A DNA stretch of 64,000 nt from Pseudoroseicyclus_A sp041714655 (GCF_041714655.1 NZ_CP168219.1:186001-250000); one strand, 5' to 3'. Counted from the stretch's first letter, positions 11,157-20,305 are shown. The notes: generated by a model from the sequence alone, not told the origin. Made by a program: numbers and translations.

Positions 11157-11291
11157 CCGCAGGCGCAGGGCGAGCGCCGGCCCGTCCCGCGGGCTGGCGC
11201 TCTCGTGGGGCAGCGCGCCGCTCTGAGCGGGGAAGTCGCTGCACCATAAAGCGCGATGCGGAACCGGCAGGAGCGCCAACCCCCGGGCCGG
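11157..11291 (-). repeat. Dispersed GC-rich intergenic repeat, copy 2
   Basis: The reverse complement of this segment shares ordered blocks with 4077-4216, including GCGCTTTATGG, AGAGCGCCAGCCCGCGG and GCGCCTGCGGC. The copies have diverged by small insertions and substitutions. See copy 1. Confidence 0.65.
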
Positions 11292-11334
11292 CGCTCGCCC
11301 TGCGCGGCACCGTTGCGCCAGGTTGACGTTGGAC

Positions 11335-11357
11335 GGTGGGTTGAAAACCCACCCTAC
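11335..11357 (-). repeat. GGTGGGTT hairpin repeat
   Basis: A perfect 8-bp stem (GGTGGGTT/AACCCACC) with GAA loop, followed by CTAC. Read on the minus strand it is GTAGGGTGGGTTTTCAACCC plus ACC, the same unit as at 20223 and 20306. Confidence 0.7.
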
Positions 11358-11549
11358 GCCCGGCGAAAGCCGTCGCCGCTTTGCCCCATCCGTGGCGCGC
11401 CGGCTCGGACGGCGGAACAGGGCGAGACGGCGGATTCGGTATTTGGAGAAAAGCGAGGGGGAGGGGTGGCTCTCTCTCCACCCCCGTGACGCGGCGTCCG
11501 GGATGACGGGGGGGCGGGGCTTTGGCACCGTCCGGGGCCGGAGGACCCC

Positions 11550-13541
11550 ATGACCTACCCGCATCTCTTCGCCCCGCTCGACCTCGGCCATGTGACCCTG
11601 CCCAACCGGGTGATCATGGGCTCCATGCACACCAATCTGGAGGAAACCGGCGACTGGGGGCGGATCGCGGCCTTCTATGCGGCGCGGGCGAAGGGCGGGG
11701 CGGGGCTCATCGTCACCGGCGGCATGGCGCCGAATGACGAGGGCGGGGTGTTCAAGGGAGCGGCGGGGCTCTTCTCCGCCGACGATATCGCCAACCACCG
11801 GGGCGTGACCGATGCCGTCCATGCCGAGGGCGGGCGGATCGCCATGCAGATCCTCCATGCCGGGCGCTATGCCTACAATCCGGCCTGCGTCGCGCCCTCC
11901 GCCATCAAATCCCCCATCTCGCCCTTCGCGCCCGCGGAGCTCGATGAGGCGGGGATCGAGAAGCAGATCACCGACATCGCCACCGCCGCCGCCCGCGCCC
12001 GCGAGGCGGGCTATGACGGGGTGGAGGTGATGGGGTCGGAGGGCTACTTCCTCAACCAGTTCCTCAGCCTCCGGACCAACCAGCGGACGGACCGCTGGGG
12101 CGGCGCCTACGAGAACCGGATGCGCCTGCCGGTGGAGGTCGTCCGCCGGGTCCGCGCGGCGGTGGGCGAGGATTTCATCCTCATCTACCGCATCTCGCTC
12201 CTCGATCTCGTGCCCGGCGGGCAGTCGTGGGAGGAGGTCGTGACCCTTGCCAGGGCCATCGAGGCGGCGGGCGCCTCGATCCTCAACACCGGCATCGGCT
12301 GGCACGAGGCGCGGGTGCCGACCATCGCCACCTCCGTGCCCCGGGCGGCCTTCGCCTGGGTCACGAAGAAGCTGATGGGGGAGGTCTCGCTGCCCCTCGT
12401 CACCTCCAACCGCATCAACACGCCGGAGGTCGCGGAGCAAGTGCTGGCGGAGGGCTGCGCCGACATGGTCTCCATGGCGCGGCCCTTCCTCGCCGACGAG
12501 GCCTTCGTCGCCAAGGCGAAGGCCGGCCAGCCCATCGCGCCCTGCATCGCCTGCAACCAGGCCTGCCTCGACCATACCTTCATGGGCAAGACCTCCACCT
12601 GCCTCGTGAACCCCCGTGCCTGCCACGAGACCGAGCTGGTGATCCGCCCCACGGAGACCCCGAAGGTCATCGCCGTGGTCGGCGCCGGGCCGGCCGGGCT
12701 GGCGGCGGCGATCACCGCCGCCGAGCGCGGGCACCGCGTGACGCTCTGGGAGAAGGCGGGCCAGATCGGGGGGCAGCTCAACCTCGCGCGGCGCATTCCG
12801 GGCAAGGAGGAGTTCCACGGGCTCGTCGCCTATTACGAGGCGCGGCTGGCGGCGCTGCCGATCCGGCTGCGGCTCGGCGAGGCGCCCGCCGAGGCCGACC
12901 TGCAAGGGGCGGACGAGGTGATCCTCGCCACCGGCGTGCGGCCCCGCTCCCCCGGCATTCCGGGGCAGGAGGGGCCGAACGTGCTCAGCTACATCGAGGT
13001 GCTGCAAGGCGCGCCCGTGGGCCCGCGCGTCGCCGTGGTCGGCGCCGGGGGCATCGGCTTCGACGTCGCCGAATATCTCGTGACGGAGCACAGCCCCACG
13101 CTCGACCCCGAGGCCTGGATGGCGGAATGGGGCATCACCGATCCCGCCCTCGCGCCCGGCGGGCTCTCCCCCGACGGGCCGAAGCCGCCGCCCCCGGCCC
13201 ATCAGGTGACGCTCCTGCAGCGCAAGGCCGAGAAGCCGGGCAAGCGGCTCGGCAAGACGACGGGCTGGATCCACCGCGCCGGGCTCGCCATGCGCGGCGT
13301 CACCATGATGGGCGGCGTCACCTACGAGCGGATCGACGCGGCGGGGCTGCATCTCGGCACCCCTGACGGGCCGAAGCTCATCGAGGCCGACACCATCGTC
13401 CTCTGCGCCGGGCAGGAGCCGGAGCGCGCGCTCGCCGCCGCCCACCCCCGCGCCCATCTCATCGGTGGCGCCGATGTGGCGGCCGAGCTCGACGCCAAGC
13501 GGGCTATCAACCAGGGCACAAGGCTCGCCGCGCGCCTGTAG
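11550..13541 (+). CDS. 2,4-dienoyl-CoA reductase-type NADH:flavin oxidoreductase (FadH family)
   Basis: A 663-residue multidomain flavoprotein. Residues 1-350 form an old-yellow-enzyme TIM barrel (FMN). A 4Fe-4S cluster motif follows, with C332, C335, C339 and C351, then a FAD/NAD(P)H module starting at VVGAGPAGLAAA near residue 375 with a second VVGAGGIGFD. This order is that of bacterial 2,4-dienoyl-CoA reductase and trimethylamine-dehydrogenase relatives. Nearby acyl-CoA genes favour a role in unsaturated fatty acid oxidation. Confidence 0.87.
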   Translation: MTYPHLFAPLDLGHVTLPNRVIMGSMHTNLEETGDWGRIAAFYAARAKGGAGLIVTGGMAPNDEGGVFKGAAGLFSADDIANHRGVTDAVHAEGGRIAMQILHAGRYAYNPACVAPSAIKSPISPFAPAELDEAGIEKQITDIATAAARAREAGYDGVEVMGSEGYFLNQFLSLRTNQRTDRWGGAYENRMRLPVEVVRRVRAAVGEDFILIYRISLLDLVPGGQSWEEVVTLARAIEAAGASILNTGIGWHEARVPTIATSVPRAAFAWVTKKLMGEVSLPLVTSNRINTPEVAEQVLAEGCADMVSMARPFLADEAFVAKAKAGQPIAPCIACNQACLDHTFMGKTSTCLVNPRACHETELVIRPTETPKVIAVVGAGPAGLAAAITAAERGHRVTLWEKAGQIGGQLNLARRIPGKEEFHGLVAYYEARLAALPIRLRLGEAPAEADLQGADEVILATGVRPRSPGIPGQEGPNVLSYIEVLQGAPVGPRVAVVGAGGIGFDVAEYLVTEHSPTLDPEAWMAEWGITDPALAPGGLSPDGPKPPPPAHQVTLLQRKAEKPGKRLGKTTGWIHRAGLAMRGVTMMGGVTYERIDAAGLHLGTPDGPKLIEADTIVLCAGQEPERALAAAHPRAHLIGGADVAAELDAKRAINQGTRLAARL

Positions 13542-13715
13542 CCCAGCCGCCACAGGCCGCGCCGAACCGCCACCGCCCCGCCAACCGGAGCGCGCGAGCG
13601 TCGTTTCCCCCTCAGGGCCGATCCTTGGACTTTCCCCGATATTGTCCGGCGCGCGCCCCGTTTGTGCCGTCTTCTGACAGCAGAAACCCCTCTTGAGGAA
13701 TAGGGAAGGACTGCC

Positions 13716-14624
13716 ATGGATCGGCTCACCGAGATGGAGGCTTTCGCCACGGTCGTGGACCAGGGCGGCTTCACCGATGCTGCCAAGAAGCTCGGCATCT
13801 CGAAGTCGGCTGTCTCCAAGCATGTCTCTGCCCTCGAGGCGCGGCTGGGGGCGCGACTGCTCAACCGCACAACCCGCCGCGTCTCACCAACCGAAATCGG
13901 GCTGGCCTATTACGACCGCGCCCGGCGCGTCCTGAACGATGCCGGAGAGGCGGATGCGCTTGTCTCCGCCATGCAATCGGCGCCCTCGGGGCTTCTGCGC
14001 ATCTCGGTCGCGACCGATTTCGGGGTGAACCACCTGTCGCCGATCCTCGGCGACTTCCTCGCGGAATTCCCGGACATCACCGTCAACATGGTGCTCAACA
14101 ACCGCTTCGTGGAGCTGATCTCCGAAGGGTTCGACCTCGCCATCCGCATCGGCGAGCTCGAGGATTCGACGCTTCGCGCCCGCAAGCTGACCGACACCAC
14201 TAAGCGGATGATCGCGAGCCCGAGCTACTTCCAGCAATACGGGCGGCCGCAGCGGATCGACGATCTGAACGAGCACAAGCTGCTGCATTACTCGAACCAG
14301 GCCAATGGCGCGGTGTGGAAGATCACCGCCCCCTCCGGCGAGAAGCGCCAGGTGCGCACCGCCGGCTGGCTGACCGTGAACGACGGCCAGTCGCTGCTGA
14401 ACGCCTGCGTGAGCGGCCTCGGCATCGCCTATCTGCCGAGTTTCCTTTACGCCGATGCGATGGAGCAGGGGCTGGTGGAAGAAGCGATCCCCGACCTGCC
14501 GGTCGAGGTGCAGGGCATCTATGCCGTCTATCCGCCGGGCCGCTTCACGCAGCCCAAGGTGCGGGCCTTCATCGATTTTCTCGTGAATGCCTTCGCCGAC
14601 AAGGGCCCCGACAAGTGGAGCTGA
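13716..14624 (+). CDS. LysR-family transcriptional regulator
   Basis: A 302-residue LysR-type regulator. The N-terminal winged helix-turn-helix (MDRLTEMEAFATVVDQGGFT then AAKKLGISKSAVSKHVSALE) is followed by a periplasmic-binding-protein-like effector domain from about residue 90. AGGAATAGGGAAGG precedes the start. Unusually it is not divergent from a neighbour: it follows the FadH-type gene on the same strand after 174 bp and faces a convergent GNAT gene, so its target is unclear. Confidence 0.9.
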   Translation: MDRLTEMEAFATVVDQGGFTDAAKKLGISKSAVSKHVSALEARLGARLLNRTTRRVSPTEIGLAYYDRARRVLNDAGEADALVSAMQSAPSGLLRISVATDFGVNHLSPILGDFLAEFPDITVNMVLNNRFVELISEGFDLAIRIGELEDSTLRARKLTDTTKRMIASPSYFQQYGRPQRIDDLNEHKLLHYSNQANGAVWKITAPSGEKRQVRTAGWLTVNDGQSLLNACVSGLGIAYLPSFLYADAMEQGLVEEAIPDLPVEVQGIYAVYPPGRFTQPKVRAFIDFLVNAFADKGPDKWS

Positions 14625-14631
14625 GGGGCGC

Positions 14632-15210
14632 CTAGAGCCCCAGCACCATCACCAGCGTCTCGCCATAGCCGAAGAGCCGCCCGCCGATGCCGGGCGGCTG
14701 CCGCTGCACGAGCCGGAAGCCGAGCCGCTCGTAAAGCGCCCTTGCGCGCGTATTGGCGGCGATGACGTCGAGCCTGAGCTCGGTGAAGCCCCGCGCCCGC
14801 GCCTCCCCTGCCAGCCCGCCGATCAGAAGCGTCCCCGCGCCGCGGCCGCGCGCGCCCGCGTCGACGAATATCCCGTCCACCAGGAAGCGCCGGTTGTCGC
14901 GGTCGCGCTCCATCAGCGCCAGAAGCCCGAGCCGCCAGAGCGCGCCGGCGGTGCCATAGGCCCGCGCCATCTCGCGAAAGCCGCCCTCGGCGAGCGCGCC
15001 CTCATGCGTCTTGAACCCGGCGACGCCGATCAGCCGCCCGCCGTCGTCGCGGACGATCAGCGCGTGATCGGGGCGGAGCACCGAGGCGATGAAGGCGCGG
15101 GCGCGCGGCTCGGGGTTGAGCGCCCGGCCGAGCTTGGGGCCGAAGGCCTGCCAGTAGAGCCGGGCCACCTCCGCCCGCTCGGCCTCGGCGAAGCCGCGCT
15201 CGAGCCTCAT
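14632..15210 (-). CDS. GNAT-family N-acetyltransferase
   Basis: A 192-residue GCN5-related acetyltransferase. The acetyl-CoA binding region reads DGIFVDAGARGRGAGTLLI, with the R/Q-GxG/A motif, followed by NTRARALYERLGF. The start ATG 15210 overlaps the mobA stop (ATGA), so it is co-translated with mobA. The substrate is unknown. The stop lies only 8 bp from the convergent LysR gene. Confidence 0.85.
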   Translation of the reverse strand: MRLERGFAEAERAEVARLYWQAFGPKLGRALNPEPRARAFIASVLRPDHALIVRDDGGRLIGVAGFKTHEGALAEGGFREMARAYGTAGALWRLGLLALMERDRDNRRFLVDGIFVDAGARGRGAGTLLIGGLAGEARARGFTELRLDVIAANTRARALYERLGFRLVQRQPPGIGGRLFGYGETLVMVLGL

Positions 15211-15782
15211 GCCAGCCGCGCCTCGGCGGCGGCGAGGTCCTCTAGCGTGTTCACGTTGAAGAACGGGTCCACCGGATCGGCCGGCCAGGTGGCGATACCG
15301 GGGGAAAGCGTCTCGGCGAAGACCATCACCTTGCGCGTGCCTGCCGCCAGCGCCGCCTCCAGCGCCGGCAGGGCCGTGACCGGCCAGAGCCCGCAGGTGC
15401 CGTGCCGCCGCCCGCCCGAGGCGGCGATGGCGGCGCCGGTCTCTTCCCCGGCGAGGAAGAGCTGCGGCACGAGGTCGCCGGGCAGGAACGGCAGGTCGAC
15501 CGGCACGGTGATCAGATGGCTCCCCCCCGCCGCCGCCGCCCAGGCGAGCCCGGCGGCGATGCCGGCGAGCGGGCCCTGATCCGGCGCCCCGTCGGCGAGG
15601 ACCTCGCCGGAGAAGCCCTTGAACCGCAAGGGATCGCCATTGGCGGAGAGCGCGAGATCGGCGACCTGGGGCGAGAGCCGCGCCTCGACATGTCGCCATA
15701 GGGGCCTGCCGGCGAGGGGGATCAGGGCCTTGTCCGCCCCGCCCATGCGCCGGGCCGAGCCGCCAGCGAGAATCAGCCCCAT
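15207..15782 (-). CDS. mobA: Molybdenum cofactor guanylyltransferase MobA
   Basis: Attaches GMP from GTP to molybdopterin. The N-terminal nucleotide-binding motif LILAGGSARRMGGADK is diagnostic, and VPVDLPFLP matches the later metal/nucleotide loop. I use ATG 15782 (191 residues). TTG 15791 is a real alternative because GGAG lies 5 nt before it, and a GTG at 15821 would add 13 residues. Confidence 0.9.
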   Translation of the reverse strand: MGLILAGGSARRMGGADKALIPLAGRPLWRHVEARLSPQVADLALSANGDPLRFKGFSGEVLADGAPDQGPLAGIAAGLAWAAAAGGSHLITVPVDLPFLPGDLVPQLFLAGEETGAAIAASGGRRHGTCGLWPVTALPALEAALAAGTRKVMVFAETLSPGIATWPADPVDPFFNVNTLEDLAAAEARLA

Positions 15783-15851
15783 CGGGTGCAATTGCGCTCC
15801 TTCATGCGAGCGGATAGGCACGCATCAGGGCGAGCCTAGCGGCACGGGGCG

Positions 15852-16562
15852 ATGAGCGAAACCACCCTCAGATCCACCTACCTTCTGGGGCTGCGCGATG
15901 CGTTGCCCTTCATCCTCGTCGTGGCTCCCTTCGCCTTTCTCTTCGGCGTGGTCTCGGCCGAGGCGGGGCTGAACCTCGTCGAGATCTTCTCGTTCTCCTT
16001 CATCGTCGTCGCGGGGGCCTCGCAGCTTTCGGCCCTGTCGGTCCTGCAGGACAACGGCACGGCGCTGGTGGCGATCATCACCGGGCTCGCGGTCAACCTG
16101 CGCATGGCGATGTATTCCGCCTCGCTGACGCCCTGGCTCGGGGCGCTGCCGCTCTGGCAGCGCGGCTTCGCCTCGTACCTCATGGTCGACCAGACCTATG
16201 CGCTGTCGATCTTCCGCTATGAAGAGAGCCCCGGCTGGACGCTCGGCCAGCGGCTTCGCTATTACCTCGGCACGGCCACGATCATCATGCCCGTCTGGTA
16301 TGTGGTGACCATCGTCGGCGCGCTGACCGGGCAGAACGTGCCGGAGAGCTTCGCGCTCGATTTCGCCATGCCCATCGCCTTTCTCTCGCTCATCGCGCCG
16401 GCGCTGCGGACGCTCGCGCATGTGGCGGCGGCCTTCACCTCGGTCGTGATGGCGCTTCTGCTGGCCGGGCTGCCCTCGGGCTTCGGCCTGCTCATCGCCG
16501 GGGTGCTGGCGATGATGGCCGGGGCGCAGGTGGAGCAATGGATGGAAAGGCGGGCGGCATGA
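15852..16562 (+). CDS. azlC: AzlC-family branched-chain amino acid exporter subunit
   Basis: A polytopic inner-membrane protein of 236 residues and the large subunit of an AzlCD exporter. The N-terminal GLRDALPFILVVAPFAFLFG and the central SLTPWLGALPLWQRG are typical of the family. It overlaps azlD by 4 bp. The start is 30 bp from the divergent mobA long form (GTG 15821) and 69 bp from the preferred one. The exact amino acid substrate is not evident. Confidence 0.9.
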   Translation: MSETTLRSTYLLGLRDALPFILVVAPFAFLFGVVSAEAGLNLVEIFSFSFIVVAGASQLSALSVLQDNGTALVAIITGLAVNLRMAMYSASLTPWLGALPLWQRGFASYLMVDQTYALSIFRYEESPGWTLGQRLRYYLGTATIIMPVWYVVTIVGALTGQNVPESFALDFAMPIAFLSLIAPALRTLAHVAAAFTSVVMALLLAGLPSGFGLLIAGVLAMMAGAQVEQWMERRAA

Positions 16563-16900
16563 TCGACCACGGCGTGCTCTGGATCGTCATCGTGGCGCTG
16601 GGGATCGGCACCTTCCTCATCCGGTTCTCCTTCCTTGGCCTCATCGGCGAGCGGAAGATGCCGGACTGGGTGCTGCGGCACCTGCGCTACACCCCCGTGG
16701 CGCTGCTGCCCGGGCTCGTGGCGCCGCTCGTCCTCTGGCCGGCGGCGACGGAGGGCGAGACCGACCCGGCCCGCCTCGCCGCGGCGCTGGTGGCGCTGCT
16801 GGCGGGCTATATCGGCAGGTCGGCGATCTGGGCGATGCTGGCGGGGGCCGTCGTGCTCTACGCCGGGCACTGGCTCGAGGGGCTCGCCGGCTGGGGCTGA
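16559..16900 (+). CDS. azlD: AzlD-family branched-chain amino acid exporter subunit
   Basis: A small membrane protein of 113 residues with three to four hydrophobic segments and the AzlD landmarks GTFLIRFSFLGLIG and LRYTPVALLPGLVAP. ATG 16559 overlaps the azlC stop (ATGA), the usual coupled arrangement. An ATG at 16538 inside azlC is less likely. Confidence 0.9.
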   Translation: MIDHGVLWIVIVALGIGTFLIRFSFLGLIGERKMPDWVLRHLRYTPVALLPGLVAPLVLWPAATEGETDPARLAAALVALLAGYIGRSAIWAMLAGAVVLYAGHWLEGLAGWG

Positions 16901-16929
16901 GCGCGATCGGTCAGCGCGGGGGCCGTCGC

Positions 16930-17538
16930 TCAGAGCGGCTCGGGCTCGTAGGCCTCGAGCGCCAGGAAGCGGTCATCGTCGTCATCCTCGCGGATCTCGC
17001 TGGTGACGACGCCGGGGATGCGGGCGAACTGCTCCTGCAGCCGGTCGGGGAAGAGCGTCTTTTTGATGCTGCCGAGCCCGGGGAGCTGCTGCAATATCCC
17101 GGCCGCCGCGCGCGTGCAGGCGGCCTTCGGCACCGGCCCGGCGGCGAGCGCCAGGCGCAGCGCCTGTTCGGCCGCGGCATCGGAGACGACGAGGTCCTGG
17201 CGGATGACGTAATAGGTCTCGCGCGCGTGGAACGACAGATAGAGCCACTCGACCGCCGGCGTGATGCCGAAGAACACGTCGTTGCGCTCGGGGATGGTCT
17301 CGTGATGGAACGAGCCGGCGCCGTCGAAGATGACGCGCTGGCTGGCGTTGATCATGAGCCCGGTATGGGCGCCGCTGTCATTGCCGGTGCTGCGCACGGT
17401 GATGAGGCTGAGCATCGCCGGTCCCGGGGCCCTGTAGGCGACGCGCAGGACATCCGCCTCGGGCGCCCAGACGGCCTCTCCGCCGCCGCAGCCGGCGAGC
17501 GCCAGCGGCAGCCCGGCAAGAAACATGCGGCGATGCAT
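16930..17538 (-). CDS. Lipoprotein, possible permuted NlpC/P60-type (papain-like) protein
   Basis: A 202-residue exported protein whose signal ends in LALAGC, so it is probably a lipoprotein. SGAHTGLMI (around residues 55-63) followed by a central strand-rich part and a downstream cysteine in KAACTRAAAGIL resembles the His-then-Cys order of circularly permuted NlpC/P60 hydrolases. That assignment is an inference from spacing alone. The C-terminus is acidic (EDDDDD). It is the last gene of a minus-strand series with the cytochrome oxidase subunit IV. Confidence 0.6.
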   Translation of the reverse strand: MHRRMFLAGLPLALAGCGGGEAVWAPEADVLRVAYRAPGPAMLSLITVRSTGNDSGAHTGLMINASQRVIFDGAGSFHHETIPERNDVFFGITPAVEWLYLSFHARETYYVIRQDLVVSDAAAEQALRLALAAGPVPKAACTRAAAGILQQLPGLGSIKKTLFPDRLQEQFARIPGVVTSEIREDDDDDRFLALEAYEPEPL

Positions 17539-17549
17539 CGGCCTGAAAC

Positions 17550-17684
17550 TCAGGCGTTCAGCAGCGAGAGAAGGACGAGGGCCACGATGATGACGATGGA
17601 GCTGCGCGTGACGAGCTTCATGAAGCCGTTGAACGTCGCTTCCTGCGTGCTCGTGTCCATCTCGCCATGCTTGTGCTCTGCCAT
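17550..17684 (-). CDS. aa3-type cytochrome c oxidase subunit IV (44 aa)
   Basis: This short gene encodes 44 residues beginning MAEHKHGEMDTSTQEATF and ending in one transmembrane helix (IVIIVALVLLSLLNA). It matches the small bacterial aa3-type oxidase subunit IV, whose MAEH-HGxMD N-terminus and single helix are characteristic. A good Shine-Dalgarno (GGAG, six bases before ATG 17684) supports it. The main oxidase genes are not in the window, and a detached location is common for this subunit. Confidence 0.85.
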   Translation of the reverse strand: MAEHKHGEMDTSTQEATFNGFMKLVTRSSIVIIVALVLLSLLNA

Positions 17685-17738
17685 CTCTCGCTCCTTCGGG
17701 GCTTCTGGCCGCTCCTCTAGCCGATCCCGCGGGGGCTG

Positions 17739-18257
17739 TCAGCCCCTGGACGCGGCTGGAGTTGCGGGGGTGGCGGCGGGGACGGGCTTGCCGGCCTCCG
17801 CCTCCGCTTCAGCCTCCGCCTCAATGTCGGCGACAAGGCGGAAACCGATGCGCTCGGGAGACGGCGCCGCGGTATCGCGGCGCACCGCCCGCAGCAGCAC
17901 CGAGATCCTAGAGACATGCTGGACGATCTGCGTCTTCGCGCCCGAGGGATCGCGGCCGTAGAAACTGAGGATGTCGGGGTCGAAATAGCCCATGCCCTCG
18001 ATGCGGATCACCCCGGTCTCGCTGCCGGTGAAGGCCAGCGCCACCTCCTCGCCCGCCTCGAGCCCGGCCTCGAAATTCCGGATGTAGAGCGCGACACGCT
18101 CATAGGCCCAGCGGGCCGGGCTCTTGGCGGGCTGCGCCTGCCGGAGCCCTTCGGGCAGGGTCGCGCTGCGGGCGGCCGGGTCGCAATGCACTTCGTGCAG
18201 ACGCGGCAGCGCGGCGTTCTCCTCGGCTTCGGCGGCGGTGGCGATGGCATCGGTCAT
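17739..18257 (-). CDS. DUF6173-like protein
   Basis: A 172-residue soluble protein without signal or membrane segments. The core ARWAYERVALYIRNFEAGL, the RIEGMGYFDPDILSFYG block and the QHVSRISVLLRAV block resemble DUF6173 proteins common in Rhodobacterales. The C-terminal tail is low-complexity: an EAEAEAEAEAGK run followed by PAATPATPAA. The function is unknown. It is divergent from the RNA methyltransferase gene. Confidence 0.7.
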   Translation of the reverse strand: MTDAIATAAEAEENAALPRLHEVHCDPAARSATLPEGLRQAQPAKSPARWAYERVALYIRNFEAGLEAGEEVALAFTGSETGVIRIEGMGYFDPDILSFYGRDPSGAKTQIVQHVSRISVLLRAVRRDTAAPSPERIGFRLVADIEAEAEAEAEAGKPVPAATPATPAASRG

Positions 18258-18376
18258 GGGCGGCAGGATAGGAGGCGCGCGGGAGGCTTGCCAGCCCCGT
18301 CGCCATTTCTCCGAAGCACAGGCGGGGGAGGGGAGCCGCGCTTGACTTGGCGCCGGGGGTGGAGGAGAGGCCGGAC

Positions 18377-19573
18377 ATGCCGCTCCGGATCGACAGTCTC
18401 ACCCTCAACGCCCAGGGCCGCGCCGAAGACGGCACGCTGGTGCCGCGCGTGCTGCCGGGCGAGGTGATCGAGCTCGCCGAGGGCGGCGCGCGCATTCTCG
18501 AACCCTCGCCCGACCGCGTGGCGCCGCCCTGCCGGCACTATCGCTCCTGCGGGGGCTGCGCCTTGCAACATGCCTCCGATCCCTTCGTCGCCGGCTGGAA
18601 GCGGCAGGTCGTCGAGCGGGCGCTGAAGGCGCAGGGGCTGGAGGCGGAGGTGACGGGCCCCGCCACCTCGCCGCCGAACGCAAGGCGGCGCGCCAAATTC
18701 GCCGGGCGGCGCACCAAGGGCGGCGCGCTCGTCGGCTTTCACATGCGCGGCTCGGACCAGATCACCGCCATCCCCGATTGCCGGCTGATCACGCCCCGGC
18801 TCAAGGCGGCGCTGCCGGCGCTCGAGGCGCTGACCCGGCTCGCCGCCAGCCGCAAGTCGGAGGTCGCGCTCACGGTGACGGACAGCCCCGAAGGGCCGGA
18901 CGTGCTGGTCGAGGGCGGCCCGCCGCTCGACCAGCGCCTCAGGATGGAGCTGCCGGCGCTGGCCGAGGCCCATGGCCTCGCCCGCATCGCCTGGGGCGGC
19001 GAGATCGTCGCCGAGCGCGCCGCGCCCGCCCTGCCCATGGGCCGCGGCCGCGTCGCCCCGCCGCCCGGCGCCTTCCTGCAGGCGACGGCGGAGGGCGAGG
19101 CGGCGCTCCTGGCCGAGGCGGAGGCGGCGACGGAGGGCGCGCGGCGAATCGTCGACCTCTTCGCCGGTTGCGGCACCTTCACCCTGCCGCTTGCCGAGCG
19201 GGCGGAGGTGCATGCCGTCGAGGGCGAGGCGGCGATGCTCGCCGCGCTCGATGCCGGCTGGCGGGGCGCGCCGGGCCTGCACCGGGTCACGACCGAGGCG
19301 CGCGACCTCTTCCGCCGGCCGCTCCTGCCCGAGGAGCTCGCCCGCTTCGACGCCGCGGTCATCGACCCGCCCCGCGCCGGGGCCGAGGCGCAGGTGGCCG
19401 AGATCGCGGCCTCCCGGCTCTCCCGCATCGCCATGATCTCGTGCAATCCCGTGACCTTCGCGCGCGACGCGGCCCGGCTGGTGGCGGCTGGCTTCACGCT
19501 CGGGCCGGTCACCGTGGTCGACCAGTTCCGCTGGTCGTCGCATGTGGAGCTGGCGACACGGCTCACACGGTAA
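18377..19573 (+). CDS. TrmA/RumA-family class I SAM-dependent RNA methyltransferase
   Basis: A predicted 5-methyluridine RNA methyltransferase of 398 residues. Features are an iron-sulfur cysteine set near the N-terminus (CRHYRSCGGC, then a later cysteine), SAM motif I VDLFAGCGTFTLPLA, IDPPRAG and the catalytic-loop SCNP. ATG 18377 has an ideal GGAGAGG six nucleotides upstream. The target, 23S rRNA or tRNA, cannot be assigned. Confidence 0.88.
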   Translation: MPLRIDSLTLNAQGRAEDGTLVPRVLPGEVIELAEGGARILEPSPDRVAPPCRHYRSCGGCALQHASDPFVAGWKRQVVERALKAQGLEAEVTGPATSPPNARRRAKFAGRRTKGGALVGFHMRGSDQITAIPDCRLITPRLKAALPALEALTRLAASRKSEVALTVTDSPEGPDVLVEGGPPLDQRLRMELPALAEAHGLARIAWGGEIVAERAAPALPMGRGRVAPPPGAFLQATAEGEAALLAEAEAATEGARRIVDLFAGCGTFTLPLAERAEVHAVEGEAAMLAALDAGWRGAPGLHRVTTEARDLFRRPLLPEELARFDAAVIDPPRAGAEAQVAEIAASRLSRIAMISCNPVTFARDAARLVAAGFTLGPVTVVDQFRWSSHVELATRLTR

Positions 19574-19680
19574 ATTTCCGCTGACGGTTCACGAGGTGTT
19601 TGGCGAATCTGTCGAGACTGGGTAGAAGCCGGTCGAGCAGAATCTCACCCAGACCGGAAAACCGGCGTTTGAGGCATAAC

Positions 19681-20181
19681 ATGGTCAACCGACGCACCTT
19701 CCTGGCCGCGTCCGCCGCCGCGGGGGCCACCGCCCTCGCCGGATGCGCCGGCCCGATCCGCAGCTATGACGGCCCGGCCGTCACCCAGATCCTCGCCGTG
19801 AAGGGGAACAGGCGGCTGTACCTTCTGCATTACTCGCAAACGCTGGCGGCCTATGACTTCCAGCTCGGCTTCAATCCCGAGGGGCACAAGCAGTTCCAGG
19901 GCGACGGGCGCACGCCCGAAGGGGCCTATGTGATCGACCGGCGGAACCCGAACAGCAGCTACCACCTGTCGGTCGGCATCTCCTATCCCAACACGCAGGA
20001 CAGGGCCTTCGCCGCCGCCGCGGGGCGCAGCCCGGGGGGAGACATCTTCATCCACGGCACGCCGCGCGAATACCGCCGCAGCCGCGACTGGACGGCGGGC
20101 TGCATCGCGGTCACCGACCGGGCGATCGAGCGGATCTATTCCATGGTCGAGCCGGGCACGCCGATCCTGCTGACGCCCTGA
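19681..20181 (+). CDS. L,D-transpeptidase (YkuD) lipoprotein
   Basis: A 166-residue exported YkuD-domain enzyme expected to cross-link peptidoglycan or attach proteins to it. The signal begins VNRRTFLAAS and ends at lipobox LAGC (C22), combining a Tat-like RR with a lipoprotein signal. The catalytic motif has H125-G126 and nucleophile C141 (TAGCIAVTD). ATG 19681 is chosen because the signal peptide begins there. It is the first of three envelope genes (YkuD, SCP, YkuD). Confidence 0.87.
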   Translation: MVNRRTFLAASAAAGATALAGCAGPIRSYDGPAVTQILAVKGNRRLYLLHYSQTLAAYDFQLGFNPEGHKQFQGDGRTPEGAYVIDRRNPNSSYHLSVGISYPNTQDRAFAAAAGRSPGGDIFIHGTPREYRRSRDWTAGCIAVTDRAIERIYSMVEPGTPILLTP

Positions 20182-20222
20182 GCGGGTTGGCGGGGGCTCG
20201 GCCCCCGGTCTCCGGTCCGGCG

Positions 20223-20244
20223 TAGGGTGGGTTTTCAACCCACC
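20223..20244 (+). repeat. GGTGGGTT hairpin repeat
   Basis: TAGGGTGGGTTTTCAACCCA plus CC: stem GGTGGGTT (20226-20233), TTC loop, AACCCACC (20237-20244). It is repeated as a direct copy 84 bp downstream. It lies between the YkuD gene and the convergent SCP gene, where a transcription-end or mRNA-stability role is possible. Confidence 0.7.
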
Positions 20245-20305
20245 ATTGCGCGCTCTCCCTCCGAGGGGCGGGCCGTCAGCCCTTCAGCGCGCTGGTGCCA
20301 CAACC

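Larger units (their letters stand above)
11084..11549. other. Intergenic region rich in dispersed repeats
   Basis: This 466-bp gap has no gene I can support. It holds the second copy of the large GC-rich repeat (11157-11291, inverted relative to copy 1) and a perfect GGTGGGTT hairpin (11335-11357). The rest is GC-rich and unremarkable up to the next start. Confidence 0.6.

Noticed and set aside
11016..13823. A 935-codon minus-strand open frame
   Set aside because: It is antisense to the FadH-type gene and the intergenic repeats and shows no domain or signal. It is a high-GC shadow frame.
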